Of a stretch of DNA of 64,000 bases, positions 34,560-43,403 are shown one piece after another (the first letter of the stretch is position 1; every line of letters starts with the position of its first letter). Under the pieces are notes generated by a model. It was not told where the DNA came from. It searched no databases and was given only the letters and a program-made list of their open reading frames with translations. The DNA is from Chloroflexota bacterium (lineage in GTDB: Bacteria; Chloroflexota; UBA6077; JACCZL01), in NCBI GenBank assembly GCA_020845495.1, contig JADLFM010000010.1, positions 1 through 64,000 of the forward strand, given 5' to 3'. The translations under genes and the position numbers were made by a program.

Positions 34560-34745
34560 GCGCAGGCTCACGCCAGCCGCTCCGGGCCAGCGCTCGCCCG
34601 CGTGCATGCAACGTGCATCAATCCTGCCATCACCACCGTCCCGCTTCCCTCAACGAGCGCCATCCCCGTAGCGCCCATACGGCGCCGCCTCCCTGTGGTG
34701 CGGTTCCGGCCGTCGCGCAGCCTACTACTCGGGTGCTACGCCCCG

Positions 34746-35465
34746 CTACCGTGTCCAACGTTCCCGGCGCTCGGGAAGGCCCGGTTGCGCGGCTGGCAGC
34801 AGGGGCGGGCTGAATCGCCCCTCATCGGAGCCGCCGTACGCCGGTCGAGTCACGACAGATGGCGCCGAACTGGCGCCGTCGTCCAGGAACGAGCCCCGAA
34901 AGATCCGCTGCCCCTGGATGACGTCGACGAGCAGCCAGAGCGCCAGCGAGAACACCACCGCGACGAGAATCAAGGTCACGTACAGGATCGGTCCCGGCAG
35001 CGGGCTGTCGAGCCGGCCGTCCAGGCGTACCGAGTCGGTGAATGGCACCGATCTAGCCGCTCCCGGCATCACCGGGCTGCGCCGTGGCCGGGCGGAGGGC
35101 CGGGATGACGGCGCGACGTCCGAGTCAGGCCCGAAATCCGGCGCCGGCCTGGCCGTCGCTGCTGGCGCCGGCCTGGGAGCCTGGGAGGCGGGGGGAGCCG
35201 GCCGTGCCGCCACAGCAGGTACCAGCATGAGCGCGCACTCCTCGTCATAGCGGGCACGTTGGAGCGGGTCGCTCAACACGTGATAGGCCGCGTTCAGGCG
35301 CCGCATCTCCTCTTCGGCATCCGGGCCGCGGTTGACGTCGGGGTGCCGCGACCGGGCGAGCGCGCGATAGGCGGCGGTAATGACTTCCGGCTCGCACCAC
35401 GGGCTCACCTGGAGCACGTCGTAGAGGGTGCCACGCGTGCAACGGCAGGCCCAGCTACCGGCCAC
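34746..35465 (-). CDS. membrane-anchored J-domain protein
   Basis: Predicted 239 residues. An N-terminal J domain (about 12-75) has YDVLQVSP, the HPD tripeptide at 41-43 and YHVLSDPLQRARYDEE, so it should stimulate an Hsp70 partner. An Ala/Pro-rich linker (about 80-150) leads to a single transmembrane helix at about 157-182 and a short tail outside. The zinc-finger and client domains of true DnaJ are missing. GTG 35465 is the start; it has a weak ribosome site. Its place among polysaccharide genes suggests it recruits DnaK to the assembly machinery. That role is inferred. Confidence 0.85.
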   Translation of the reverse strand: MAGSWACRCTRGTLYDVLQVSPWCEPEVITAAYRALARSRHPDVNRGPDAEEEMRRLNAAYHVLSDPLQRARYDEECALMLVPAVAARPAPPASQAPRPAPAATARPAPDFGPDSDVAPSSRPSARPRRSPVMPGAARSVPFTDSVRLDGRLDSPLPGPILYVTLILVAVVFSLALWLLVDVIQGQRIFRGSFLDDGASSAPSVVTRPAYGGSDEGRFSPPLLPAAQPGLPERRERWTR

Positions 35466-35575
35466 GCCGCATCCTGCATGGCGGCGGGGCGCACACCGCC
35501 CGTACGTCGCTCCACCGGCGCGCTGGGCACGCCGTGCTGCCTGCCATCATCCCAACACCTCTTCCACCCGTACGA

Positions 35576-37648
35576 TCACGGTCCGACCAGGACGAGTTGG
35601 TCCTGGCGTAGCCCGCTCAGGATCTCGGCCTGACCGTTCGACACGATGCCGACCTCGACATCGGTCATCGTCCGGTTCGGCCCGTCGACCACCTCGACGA
35701 ACTTCCGGGCGCCGGCCGTCCGAATCGCCTTCTGCGGCACCAGCAGAACGTCCGTCTTCTCCTGGAGCGTGACCGCGACCTGGACCGGCGTCCCGATCTG
35801 GGGCAGCGGCATCGGCCACGCGGCCGTCAACTGGGCAACCCGACCGGCGTTGTTGTCCCCTTCCAACACCATCTCCACGGTGGCATCGAACTCCCCGCCG
35901 TTCGGGCCATCGATCCGCGCCACGGCCGGCTGGCCCGCCGACAGGCGCGCCGATTCGCGGTCGGTCACGTCGGCGCGTAGGACCGGGTCGCCCGGCTTCG
36001 CGAGGGTCAGCACGGCCCGCTCCTGCTCGAACGGATCACCCGGCCGAACCTTGACGCTCGAGATGGTCCCCGCGAACGGAGCGATCAGGCGGGTCTGCGC
36101 GAGATCTTTCTCCAGCTTGTCCACTTGCGCGCGATCCTGCGCAATCGACCGCTCGAGCACCTGAAGGTCGTAGGCCGTGGTGTCGATGTCCTCAGGCGGC
36201 TCGGCCTCCGCGTCTTGGCGCGCCTGCTCGACGGTCGCCTGGGCTGCCGCCAGCCGCTCCTCGGCGTCCCGGACGTCGTTCTTGGAGGGCCGGGCGTTGA
36301 ACTCGACCCACTGCTGCTGCGCCACTGCCAGTTGCGCCTGCGCCTGCTGGACCCCGATCGCTAGCCGGCTTACCGTCTCCTCGGAGGGGCCAGCCTGAAG
36401 TGCCTGCTGTTTCGCCTGCGCCTGCTCGACCGCGATCTGTGCCGCCTGCACCTGCGCGCGGGCCTGCTCGATTTGCAACTGGGTGGGGCCGCGCCGCACC
36501 TGTTCGAGCCGTTCACGCGCCGTATCGACCGCCGACCGAGCGGCGATCAGGTCGCGGCGGGCGCTCTCGACCTGATAGGCCGGCGGTCCCTGACGGGCCA
36601 CATTCAGGCGGTCACGCGCCGCCTGGAGGTCGGACTGCGCGTTCTGGACCGCGATGTCGCGCTGGGTGCGAGACGAGCGGTCGTTGGTCTTCATCGACTG
36701 GGCCTGCCGTAGGGTAAGCTCCGCGCGCTGGACCTCGCGCTCGGCCGAGCTCAGGGTCGCCTGGTCCGGCTTGGACAGCCGCTCCAACTCCGAGAGGGTC
36801 TTGGCGTAGGTGTTCTGCGCGTTCAGCAGATCGCGCTCGGCCTCACGCAGATCGTCTGGGTTCGGCCCGGACGAAAGCTTGTCGAGATCCGCTTGCGCCT
36901 TTTGCAGTTGCAGGTTTGCGTTCTGGGTCTGCTGATCCTGCGCCCGTACGTCGAGGTCGCTGGGCCCGGCGAACGCGCGCTGGTAGTCGGCCTGGGCTCG
37001 CTCGAAGGCTGCCTGGGCCGACTGAATCGCCGCCTGCGCGGACAGCCGCTCGGCCTCACTCGGGCCAGCCTTGATGCGCTCGTAGTCAGCCTGCGCTTTC
37101 CGCAGCAGCGATTCCGCGTCGCGGACGGCCTGCTCGCGCTTGGCTTGCTCGTTCGTCTTGCGGCGCTCGGCATCACGCTGCTTGGCTTGCGCCTGTTGTT
37201 GGGCTTGCTCCATCCGGAGCGAGCCCAGTTCGAGCCGCCCGCGCGCCGCGGTCAGATCGCGCTGCGTCGTGTCGGCGCTCGCCTCGACCAGCAATTGTCC
37301 TTCTTGCACGCTATCGCCTGGCTTGACGGCCACGTTCTCGACGCGCCCGGCCATGCCGAAGCCGAGGAGGACTTCGTCAGCCGCCGCCACACGCCCTTGA
37401 ACGGTCAACTGGTCGGCGATCGAACCGCGCCGAACGGCGACCGCCTGTCGTCCGCCCGTCGCGGCCGGGGCAGTCGCCGAGCTCGACTCCGTCCGAGCCG
37501 TCGCCGGCCGCCGGTCGTTGAGCGCTTGTTCGAGGGGTGACTCACTCCGTTGTTGGAGCCAGACCAATGCGGCGAGCACCGCGCCGATGGCGACCAGCAG
37601 GACCGGCAGCCCCACGAGGACACCAAGGCGCGTCCCATTCCTCATCAC
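35576..37648 (-). CDS. HlyD-family adaptor with very long repeated coiled coil
   Basis: Predicted 690 residues. A membrane anchor lies at about 8-32, a biotinyl-lipoyl half-motif GMAGRVENVAVKPGDSVQEG at about 98-117, and its partner half IAPFAGTISSVKVRPGDPF near 530, followed by beta-barrel and membrane-proximal domains. Between them are about 400 residues of Gln/Ala-rich coiled coil broken every 40-65 residues by a Gly-Pro turn (AGPSEAERL, AGPSDLDV, SGPNPDDL, QGPPAYQVE, RGPTQLQIE, AGPSEETV), so the hairpin unit is repeated about seven times. Typical family members have one or two. GTG 37648 follows ggaggg; ATG 37645 is the alternative. No ABC or RND partner is adjacent. Confidence 0.85.
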   Translation of the reverse strand: MMRNGTRLGVLVGLPVLLVAIGAVLAALVWLQQRSESPLEQALNDRRPATARTESSSATAPAATGGRQAVAVRRGSIADQLTVQGRVAAADEVLLGFGMAGRVENVAVKPGDSVQEGQLLVEASADTTQRDLTAARGRLELGSLRMEQAQQQAQAKQRDAERRKTNEQAKREQAVRDAESLLRKAQADYERIKAGPSEAERLSAQAAIQSAQAAFERAQADYQRAFAGPSDLDVRAQDQQTQNANLQLQKAQADLDKLSSGPNPDDLREAERDLLNAQNTYAKTLSELERLSKPDQATLSSAEREVQRAELTLRQAQSMKTNDRSSRTQRDIAVQNAQSDLQAARDRLNVARQGPPAYQVESARRDLIAARSAVDTARERLEQVRRGPTQLQIEQARAQVQAAQIAVEQAQAKQQALQAGPSEETVSRLAIGVQQAQAQLAVAQQQWVEFNARPSKNDVRDAEERLAAAQATVEQARQDAEAEPPEDIDTTAYDLQVLERSIAQDRAQVDKLEKDLAQTRLIAPFAGTISSVKVRPGDPFEQERAVLTLAKPGDPVLRADVTDRESARLSAGQPAVARIDGPNGGEFDATVEMVLEGDNNAGRVAQLTAAWPMPLPQIGTPVQVAVTLQEKTDVLLVPQKAIRTAGARKFVEVVDGPNRTMTDVEVGIVSNGQAEILSGLRQDQLVLVGP

Positions 37649-38056
37649 GTTCTCGCCCTCCGAAGCGGCGCCTGGCATAGCCTGAAAGGTGGATGGACTG
37701 CTGGACGCGCGCGCAGCACACCTGGACCGCGCGCCGGCACGGACAGTGTGGCGGTTTCTTGTGCCATGATATGCCATCCGCGCGCCAGTTGACTGCGTGG
37801 CAGGGTGACGATGGGTTGACGGAAGCCCGAGTCGGCCAGCATCCCGCCCGCCATCGCGACCGTCAACCGGGCGCAACCGACGCCGCCGCCCGGCGTTGCT
37901 CGTGAGTCGAGACGCCTCTCACGCCTCATGCCACACACGTGCAGTCTCGCGTGCGCCAGGAGTGAACGGCTCGTGAGTAGCGGGATACGGGTGAGAGAGG
38001 ATGCCATAGGGATCGCCGGGGGTTGACTCGGGCGGGTATCGGCCGGATGGGCTCGC

Positions 38057-39508
38057 TCAGTACGCTCCGCGGTTGCCCAGCACGGCCGGGATCGTCCGGA
38101 CCAGGATTTCGAGGTCGAGCCAGAGCGACCAGTTACGGATGTAGTGCAGATCGAGCCGCACCATGTCGTGGAAGGGGACGTCGCTCCGGCCGCTGACCTG
38201 CCAGAGCCCGGTCATGCCCGGGACGGCCCGGAGCCGGCCATGCTGCCAGTCCTCGTATTGCGCGACCTCTTTGGGCATCGGCGGACGCGGCCCAACCAGG
38301 CTCATCTCGCCCCGCAGCACGTTGACCAACTGAGGGAGTTCGTCCAGGCTCGACCGACGCAGCAGCCGCCCGACACGGGTGACCCGGGGATCATCGCGCA
38401 TTTTGAAGAGGGGGCCGCTCGCCTCGTTCTGGGTCTGGAGCGATGCGAGCAGAGCATCGGCGTCTTGCCGCATCGAGCGGAATTTCAACATCTGAAAGCG
38501 CACGCCGTCCTTGCCGATTCGCTCCTGGCGGTACAGAATCGGACCGGCCGAGTCCAGCTTGATAGCCAGCGCGATCGCCAGCACGATCGGGGCGAACGCG
38601 GCCACGATTGCGCCGCCGACGAGCAGGTCGAAGGCGCGCTTGATCCAGGTCACCCGCGCCACCGGAGCGAAGCCGATATAGGACTGTCCGCCGTGGCGGT
38701 GGACCTCGAAGCGGCTCGGCAGCAATTCGCCGAGGTCAGCGGCGATCTTCACCTGAACCGGGCGGGCAAACCCCCGCGCAATGATCCGCCCGACTTGCTC
38801 GCGTCGCGACGCTGGGAGCGCCACAATGATCTCGTCGACCGACATCTGTTGCACCAGCCGCTCCAGGCTAGCGATCGGTCCGAGTAGCGGCAACCGGTCT
38901 GGACCATCGAGGTCCGAGCCGTTGTCCACGTAGCCCACTACCTGACACCGGCCCGCCAGGTCACCGGCAAGCTCGCGCCCGCTGGAGTTCGCCCCGACGA
39001 TCAGCACCCGGCGGGCCGGTGCAACGGCATCCCGCGCGGCGGCATAGAGCTCCACAGCGAGCCAGCGCCAGCCAATCAGACCGACGATCGAGAACGCCCA
39101 GCCAGCGGCAAACCAGAGCCGCGAGAATCGCTGGTCCCCAAGGAAGAAGGAGGCGGTGACGCTCAACGCCAGCGCCGTCGACACGGTCGAGACCACCAGT
39201 TGAAGCCGCTCGGGCCAGGCGCGCGGACGATCGGGCGTATAGAAATCGTGGAGTCCGAACAGGAGCACGGTCACCCCGCTCACGACCGCCCCCATGCGGG
39301 CGTACTCCTCCAGCCCGAGCGCCGTCGCCTCGAGCTCCGGCGCGATGAAGCGGACCCAGTGCGCCAGGAGAAACGCCCCGAGCACGAGGAGCGCGTCGCC
39401 CGTGACGAGCCCGGCGGTCGCAGCGAGCCGTAGTCGGGCAGCGCCCCAGACGGATGCGGCCTGGCCCGAGGGCAGGCGCGGGTTGGCACGGACCTCGACG
39501 GAAGACAT
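38057..39508 (-). CDS. polyprenyl-phosphate sugar-1-phosphate transferase (WbaP/CpsE type)
   Basis: Predicted 483-residue initiating enzyme that moves a sugar-1-phosphate from a nucleotide sugar to undecaprenyl phosphate. Four or five N-terminal transmembrane helices (to about 155) and a Rossmann-like CoA-binding-type domain (RRVLIVGANSSG at about 166) precede the catalytic domain: KRAFDLLVGG, LKFRSMRQDAD, DELPQLVNVLRGEMSLVGPRPP and VPGMTGLWQVSGRSD. It is the probable first step of repeat-unit assembly here. The ATG at 39508 lies 16 bases after a small membrane-protein gene. Confidence 0.93.
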   Translation of the reverse strand: MSSVEVRANPRLPSGQAASVWGAARLRLAATAGLVTGDALLVLGAFLLAHWVRFIAPELEATALGLEEYARMGAVVSGVTVLLFGLHDFYTPDRPRAWPERLQLVVSTVSTALALSVTASFFLGDQRFSRLWFAAGWAFSIVGLIGWRWLAVELYAAARDAVAPARRVLIVGANSSGRELAGDLAGRCQVVGYVDNGSDLDGPDRLPLLGPIASLERLVQQMSVDEIIVALPASRREQVGRIIARGFARPVQVKIAADLGELLPSRFEVHRHGGQSYIGFAPVARVTWIKRAFDLLVGGAIVAAFAPIVLAIALAIKLDSAGPILYRQERIGKDGVRFQMLKFRSMRQDADALLASLQTQNEASGPLFKMRDDPRVTRVGRLLRRSSLDELPQLVNVLRGEMSLVGPRPPMPKEVAQYEDWQHGRLRAVPGMTGLWQVSGRSDVPFHDMVRLDLHYIRNWSLWLDLEILVRTIPAVLGNRGAY

Positions 39509-39524
39509 CTCGCGCCGCCCCGCG

Positions 39525-39788
39525 TTAGACGCGAGCAGCCGGCTGCCGACGAGCCAGGGGCTGGCCGGCCGGCGGGCGCTCTAGCGCGTGCCGTTCGGGC
39601 ACATGCGGCTCGGTCGACCCCCGCAGGGCCAGCGACAGGGGCGCCGCGACGCAGCAGGCGAGCATCGCCGACGTCCAGACCAGGCCGGCGCCAACCAGCA
39701 CGGCGCCGGTCGTCGTTCGGTACCACCAGCCGCGCTCGGCCAGGTCGTCCATCGGAGCGTCCCAGTCGGTCCAGACCGCATCGCTCAT
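39525..39788 (-). CDS. 87-residue membrane protein
   Basis: ATG 39788 overlaps the stop of the WecG-type gene as ATGA. The product starts MSDAVWTDWDAPMDD and has one hydrophobic helix at about 27-55 (AVLVGAGLVWTSAMLACCVAAP) and a basic, Pro-rich tail. No family is recognised. Its position between WecG and the initiating sugar transferase suggests an accessory subunit of the early assembly steps. A longer in-frame start (39938) would overlap WecG and is rejected. Confidence 0.6.
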   Translation of the reverse strand: MSDAVWTDWDAPMDDLAERGWWYRTTTGAVLVGAGLVWTSAMLACCVAAPLSLALRGSTEPHVPERHALERPPAGQPLARRQPAARV

Positions 39789-40660
39789 CGCCCGCGCTCC
39801 GAGGACGCCGACAGCCATCGCGAACGCGCCCGTTTGGCGTCGATTGCGTGCTTCGTCAGGCGGAGCAGCATCGGAATGTCGTCGACGATGTAGCGGCGCC
39901 AGAGCCGACGCGGCTCCTGGAGCAGACGGAAGAGCCATTCGAGGCCCGCTCGCTGCATCCAGACCGGCGCCCGGCTCACCCGGCCGGCCAGCAGATCAAG
40001 CGTGCCGCCGACCCCCATCGCCACCGATACCATGCCGATGCGGTCGCGGTTCCGGCGGATCCAGACGTCCTGCTGCGGCGCACCGAGCGCCACGAACAGC
40101 ACGTCCGGACATGCCCGCGAGATCCGGGCCAGGATTCGCTCGTTCTCCTCGTCGGTCAACGGACCGAACGGCGGCGCGTAGACCCCGGCGACTCGCAGTC
40201 CCGGATGTCGGGCATGCAGACGCTCGGCGGCGATCTCGGCGACGCCCGGTGCCGCCCCAAGCAGAAAGACGCTGCCTCTCACTTCCTTCACGAGACGACA
40301 GCAGTCGTCGACGAGCTCGACGCCGGTGATCCGTTCGACGAGCGGCGACGACATCACACGAGAGAGCCAGACCAGCGGCATGCCGTCCGCGACGGCCAGC
40401 TCAGCCTCGTTCAGGGTGTCCCGAAAGTACGGATCGCGCTCAGCGATCGAGACGAAATCGAGATTGACCGTGACGATCTGATTCAACTGACCCGCGACGA
40501 GGAAGCCTCGAATCCGATCGAGGACGGCGTCACGATCGACCTGGTCGATGTTGACGCCGCCAAGGTTGACCCGCCGACGCAGGATGGAGTGTGCCCGCCG
40601 CCCGGCCCGGTCGGGAGAAGTCGAAGAGACATCCTGGATGACCAGTGCCTCGCTTGCCAT
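39785..40660 (-). CDS. WecG/TagA/CpsF-family glycosyltransferase
   Basis: Predicted 291 residues (GT26). VNLDFVSIAERD, AELAVADGMPLVWLSR with the catalytic Asp, FLLGAAPGVAEIAAERL and VALGAPQQDVWI are the family motifs. It would add an N-acetylmannosaminuronate-like or related sugar to the lipid-linked primer. The C-terminal region RAGLEWLFRLLQEPRRLWRRY is the amphipathic membrane-binding tail. The ATG at 40660 has little ribosome-site support. It heads a unit with the small membrane gene and the initiating transferase. Confidence 0.92.
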   Translation of the reverse strand: MASEALVIQDVSSTSPDRAGRRAHSILRRRVNLGGVNIDQVDRDAVLDRIRGFLVAGQLNQIVTVNLDFVSIAERDPYFRDTLNEAELAVADGMPLVWLSRVMSSPLVERITGVELVDDCCRLVKEVRGSVFLLGAAPGVAEIAAERLHARHPGLRVAGVYAPPFGPLTDEENERILARISRACPDVLFVALGAPQQDVWIRRNRDRIGMVSVAMGVGGTLDLLAGRVSRAPVWMQRAGLEWLFRLLQEPRRLWRRYIVDDIPMLLRLTKHAIDAKRARSRWLSASSERGR

Positions 40661-41047
40661 GTCCGACCCCAGTTTCCGCGCGCCGCGCGTCCCCCGAACG
40701 GCGCGCCGAGTCCTCTGTCTTCATGATCGCGAACGGCCAGTGAGCCTCCCGTGGTTGACGCGTTGCGATCTAGTTTCCGATGGTAGCAGGGGTGACCGAA
40801 ACTCATACCCACTTGGCACTGTACTAGATTAAGCTCCGCCGCACCACGATCACGGCCGTCCGGCAGCCGCGCGCCGCTTCCCGATTGCCCCCAGAATGGC
40901 ACCAGACGGGTACCAGATCGCCGCTCGCGATTCCGCCGTCACTTCGTACAACGCGGCTGGCGGCCGTGACGAGACAGCGTGCTCCGAAACGACGCGGACA
41001 TGCGTCGATGCGGACTCGGCGGGAGTCAACTCCCGGCCTGCGCCGGC
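40661..41047. other. 387-bp gap upstream of the WecG-type gene
   Basis: Lies between two minus-strand genes. A lower-GC pocket at about 40755-40835 (gatctagtttccgatgg ... tactagattaagc) stands out and is the best place for the promoter of the WecG unit. I could not pick a -35/-10 pair with confidence and see no gene. Confidence 0.4.
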
Positions 41048-42163
41048 TCAGGAGCCAGGGTGGCGCCGACCGGCAGCGCGGCCGGCGACGGCACTCACCA
41101 TCGCCCGGAGTCGAGTCTCTCGCCGACCCATCAGGATCAGGTTCGGCAGCATGCCGCGCCAGGAGTCCGCAGCCAGGAACTGGACGGCTCGCCGCCGCAT
41201 ATGCCCCCGCAAGTCGGCGACGCCCTGGGCCGGCCACACACATGCGTACAACCACCGAACCGGCAAACTCGGGGCCAGTGACACCAGCACGCCCGGCGGC
41301 AGCGGTGTCCCGAAGATCGCCCGAGTCAGCGTGAGGGCATACCATACCGAGCCGTTGACGCCCTCGGCCCGCGCCGCGATCCGAACGGCCTGCCAGTCCA
41401 TATCGGCGGCGTACGTTCGGACGAGCAAGTCCAGATCTTTGAGCCAGATCAGGCGGCTGAAGCCGTGTTTATGGACGTGGACCGAGAGCTGCACGATCTG
41501 ATCGACTGGACCGAGCATCAGCGCGCCAGGGAGGCCGGGGATGGAGCGGGTGTAGCGCCAGCGCGCATCTTCACGGGTCGGGCGGAGGCCCATCTGGAGC
41601 GGGTCCAGGTGCAACTCGATCATGACCCCCGTCGTCAAGAAGACGCGGTGGAAGGCACAGCCCTCGTGAACGTCGCCGGCCTGCGCCCGCCGCGCGACCT
41701 CTGCGCCGTGCTCCACTTCTGGAAACCCGGCCGCCACCAGCACCCGCGCCGCGGCGGCCTCATCCCGCTCTCGAACGACCAGGTCGATGTCCGAATAGGA
41801 CCGCAGCAGCGGCTCGGGATAGATCGAGCGCGCCAGCGCCGGTCCCTTGAGGACGATCGTCAGGACCGCGGCGGCCTCGAGCTCGGGCAGAATTCGAGCG
41901 AGCGCGGCGTCAAGTCGGGCGCGGTGAGCGATTTCGGCGACGCCAATCGCGCGCAGGGCCTGGAGAATATTGGGCGGCAGGCCGAGACCGGCCTGCCCAG
42001 CCGCCCGCCGAATGAACCCGGCGACGCCGTGCTGGGCGGCAAGCTCGGCGACGGCCGGCCAGTTCTGCACGGCCGCCGCGCTCCGTTCGAGCGCACCCGC
42101 TGACCGTGCGTCCGGCTCCCGGACACACTGGGCGATGAAACGCGCTTCGGGGCTACTTGGCAT
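41048..42163 (-). CDS. nucleotidyltransferase-fold protein (NTP_transf_5 type)
   Basis: Predicted 371 residues. LKGPALARSIYPEPLLRSYSDIDLVV (about 105-130) holds Lys106 and the metal-binding Asp125/Asp127 of the polymerase-beta fold. HLDPLQMG and SVHVHKHGFSRLIWLKDLDLLVR follow. Proteins of this family are often found in polysaccharide and secondary-metabolite loci, but their reaction is not established. It may adenylylate or otherwise modify a component of the pathway. It starts at ATG 42163, divergent from the response regulator. Confidence 0.82.
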   Translation of the reverse strand: MPSSPEARFIAQCVREPDARSAGALERSAAAVQNWPAVAELAAQHGVAGFIRRAAGQAGLGLPPNILQALRAIGVAEIAHRARLDAALARILPELEAAAVLTIVLKGPALARSIYPEPLLRSYSDIDLVVRERDEAAAARVLVAAGFPEVEHGAEVARRAQAGDVHEGCAFHRVFLTTGVMIELHLDPLQMGLRPTREDARWRYTRSIPGLPGALMLGPVDQIVQLSVHVHKHGFSRLIWLKDLDLLVRTYAADMDWQAVRIAARAEGVNGSVWYALTLTRAIFGTPLPPGVLVSLAPSLPVRWLYACVWPAQGVADLRGHMRRRAVQFLAADSWRGMLPNLILMGRRETRLRAMVSAVAGRAAGRRHPGS

Positions 42164-42510
42164 GGAGTCCGCTCAGGGCCACACCCTCACGATTCTGACG
42201 CCGGCTCTGGCGACCAGCGAGAGTCTCCGCGTCTGGCTCCGATTGGCGGCAGCGACGCCGGCCTGTGGCACGAGGCTCGATACGACAATCGGGCGGCCGC
42301 CAGCGTCTGGCGCCCTTCCAGGTTCCGGAGGATACTCACTTGACCGCTCCGCCTGCCTGAACGACTCGGCCAGCCGCGGGCCTGAGCGGCGCGGCAGACG
42401 AACTCCGCGTGCCCCGGCCGGCCTTTTCGTCACGGCGCGGTCGTTATCACTCCTGTGAGGGACCGTCTACCGCCGGATCCCTGCCTGACACTGGACCCCG
42501 GAGCCACGGC
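42164..42510. other. 347-bp divergent gap
   Basis: Separates the minus-strand nucleotidyltransferase gene from the plus-strand regulator, so two outward promoters are expected. I see no convincing promoter pair, repeat or small gene; a stretch near 42435-42450 (tcgttatcactcctg) is slightly lower in GC. Confidence 0.35.
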
Positions 42511-43191
42511 ATGAAGATCCTCCTGGCCGACGACGACCCAGACATCCTCGACGTGACCTCGCACGCCTTGACGCGGGCCGGCTATCACGTCGAGACCGCC
42601 TCATCTGGCGAGCAGGCGCTCGGCCGCGCCGTATCCTGGAAGCCCGATCTGACGGTCCTCGACGTCAACCTGCCGGGGATCGACGGCTTCGAGGTGTGCC
42701 GGCGGATTCGGCTCGAGAGCCAGGCACCAATCGTCATGTTGACTGCCTGCGACGATGAAGACGATATCATGCGTGGCTTCCGGCTCGGCGCTGACGACTA
42801 CATAACCAAGCCATTCAGCGTGCGCCAGTTGCTCGCGCGGATCGCCGCCGTTCTCCGTCGGACGACCGAAGCGAACCAGCGCCGCCGGACCGAGCGCCTG
42901 GACGTCGGGCGGCTGAGCCTCGACACCACTAGCCTGGAGGTCTGCAAGGACGGGCAGCCGGTCCATCTGACGCCGCTCGAGTTTCGGATCCTTCACATCC
43001 TCGCAGCCAACGAGGGCCGAGTCGTCCCGTACAGCCGTTTAATCGAGTACGCCTGGGGAAACGATGGTGGCAGCCCGACCCACCTCAAAATTCGTATCTG
43101 TAACATCCGTAAGAAGCTCGGGCTGCCGATCGACGGCGAGGCCGGGATCAGGGCCGTCGTCGGCACCGGCTACACTCTGCGCAGCCTCTGA
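42511..43191 (+). CDS. OmpR-family response regulator (orphan)
   Basis: Predicted 226 residues. The receiver domain has acidic pocket D7-D8, phospho-acceptor Asp51 in VLDVNLPG, Thr78 and Lys100 in ITKPF. A C-terminal winged helix-turn-helix (about 128-226) with LTPLEFRILHILAANEG and YSRLIEYAWG binds DNA. ATG 42511 begins the conserved first strand; an in-frame start at 42409 adds an unstructured lead. No histidine kinase is nearby. The setting suggests control of the polysaccharide genes. Confidence 0.93.
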   Translation: MKILLADDDPDILDVTSHALTRAGYHVETASSGEQALGRAVSWKPDLTVLDVNLPGIDGFEVCRRIRLESQAPIVMLTACDDEDDIMRGFRLGADDYITKPFSVRQLLARIAAVLRRTTEANQRRRTERLDVGRLSLDTTSLEVCKDGQPVHLTPLEFRILHILAANEGRVVPYSRLIEYAWGNDGGSPTHLKIRICNIRKKLGLPIDGEAGIRAVVGTGYTLRSL

Positions 43192-43403
43192 GGGTACACG
43201 ACACATGGCGTTTACGACGGCGCTGACGTCCGGGGCCGTACGGACGGCCGCAGACTCAGGCTGGACACCATGAGACCCGGGCATACACCATGCGATGTGA
43301 GGGCACGGACGATGAGGCGCGGTGAGCTAGCGTGGGGCGGATGCGCGGCTGACATCCGGGCCGAGCACACCCGAAACTACGACATTCAGGCTGAGAGAGG
43401 TTG

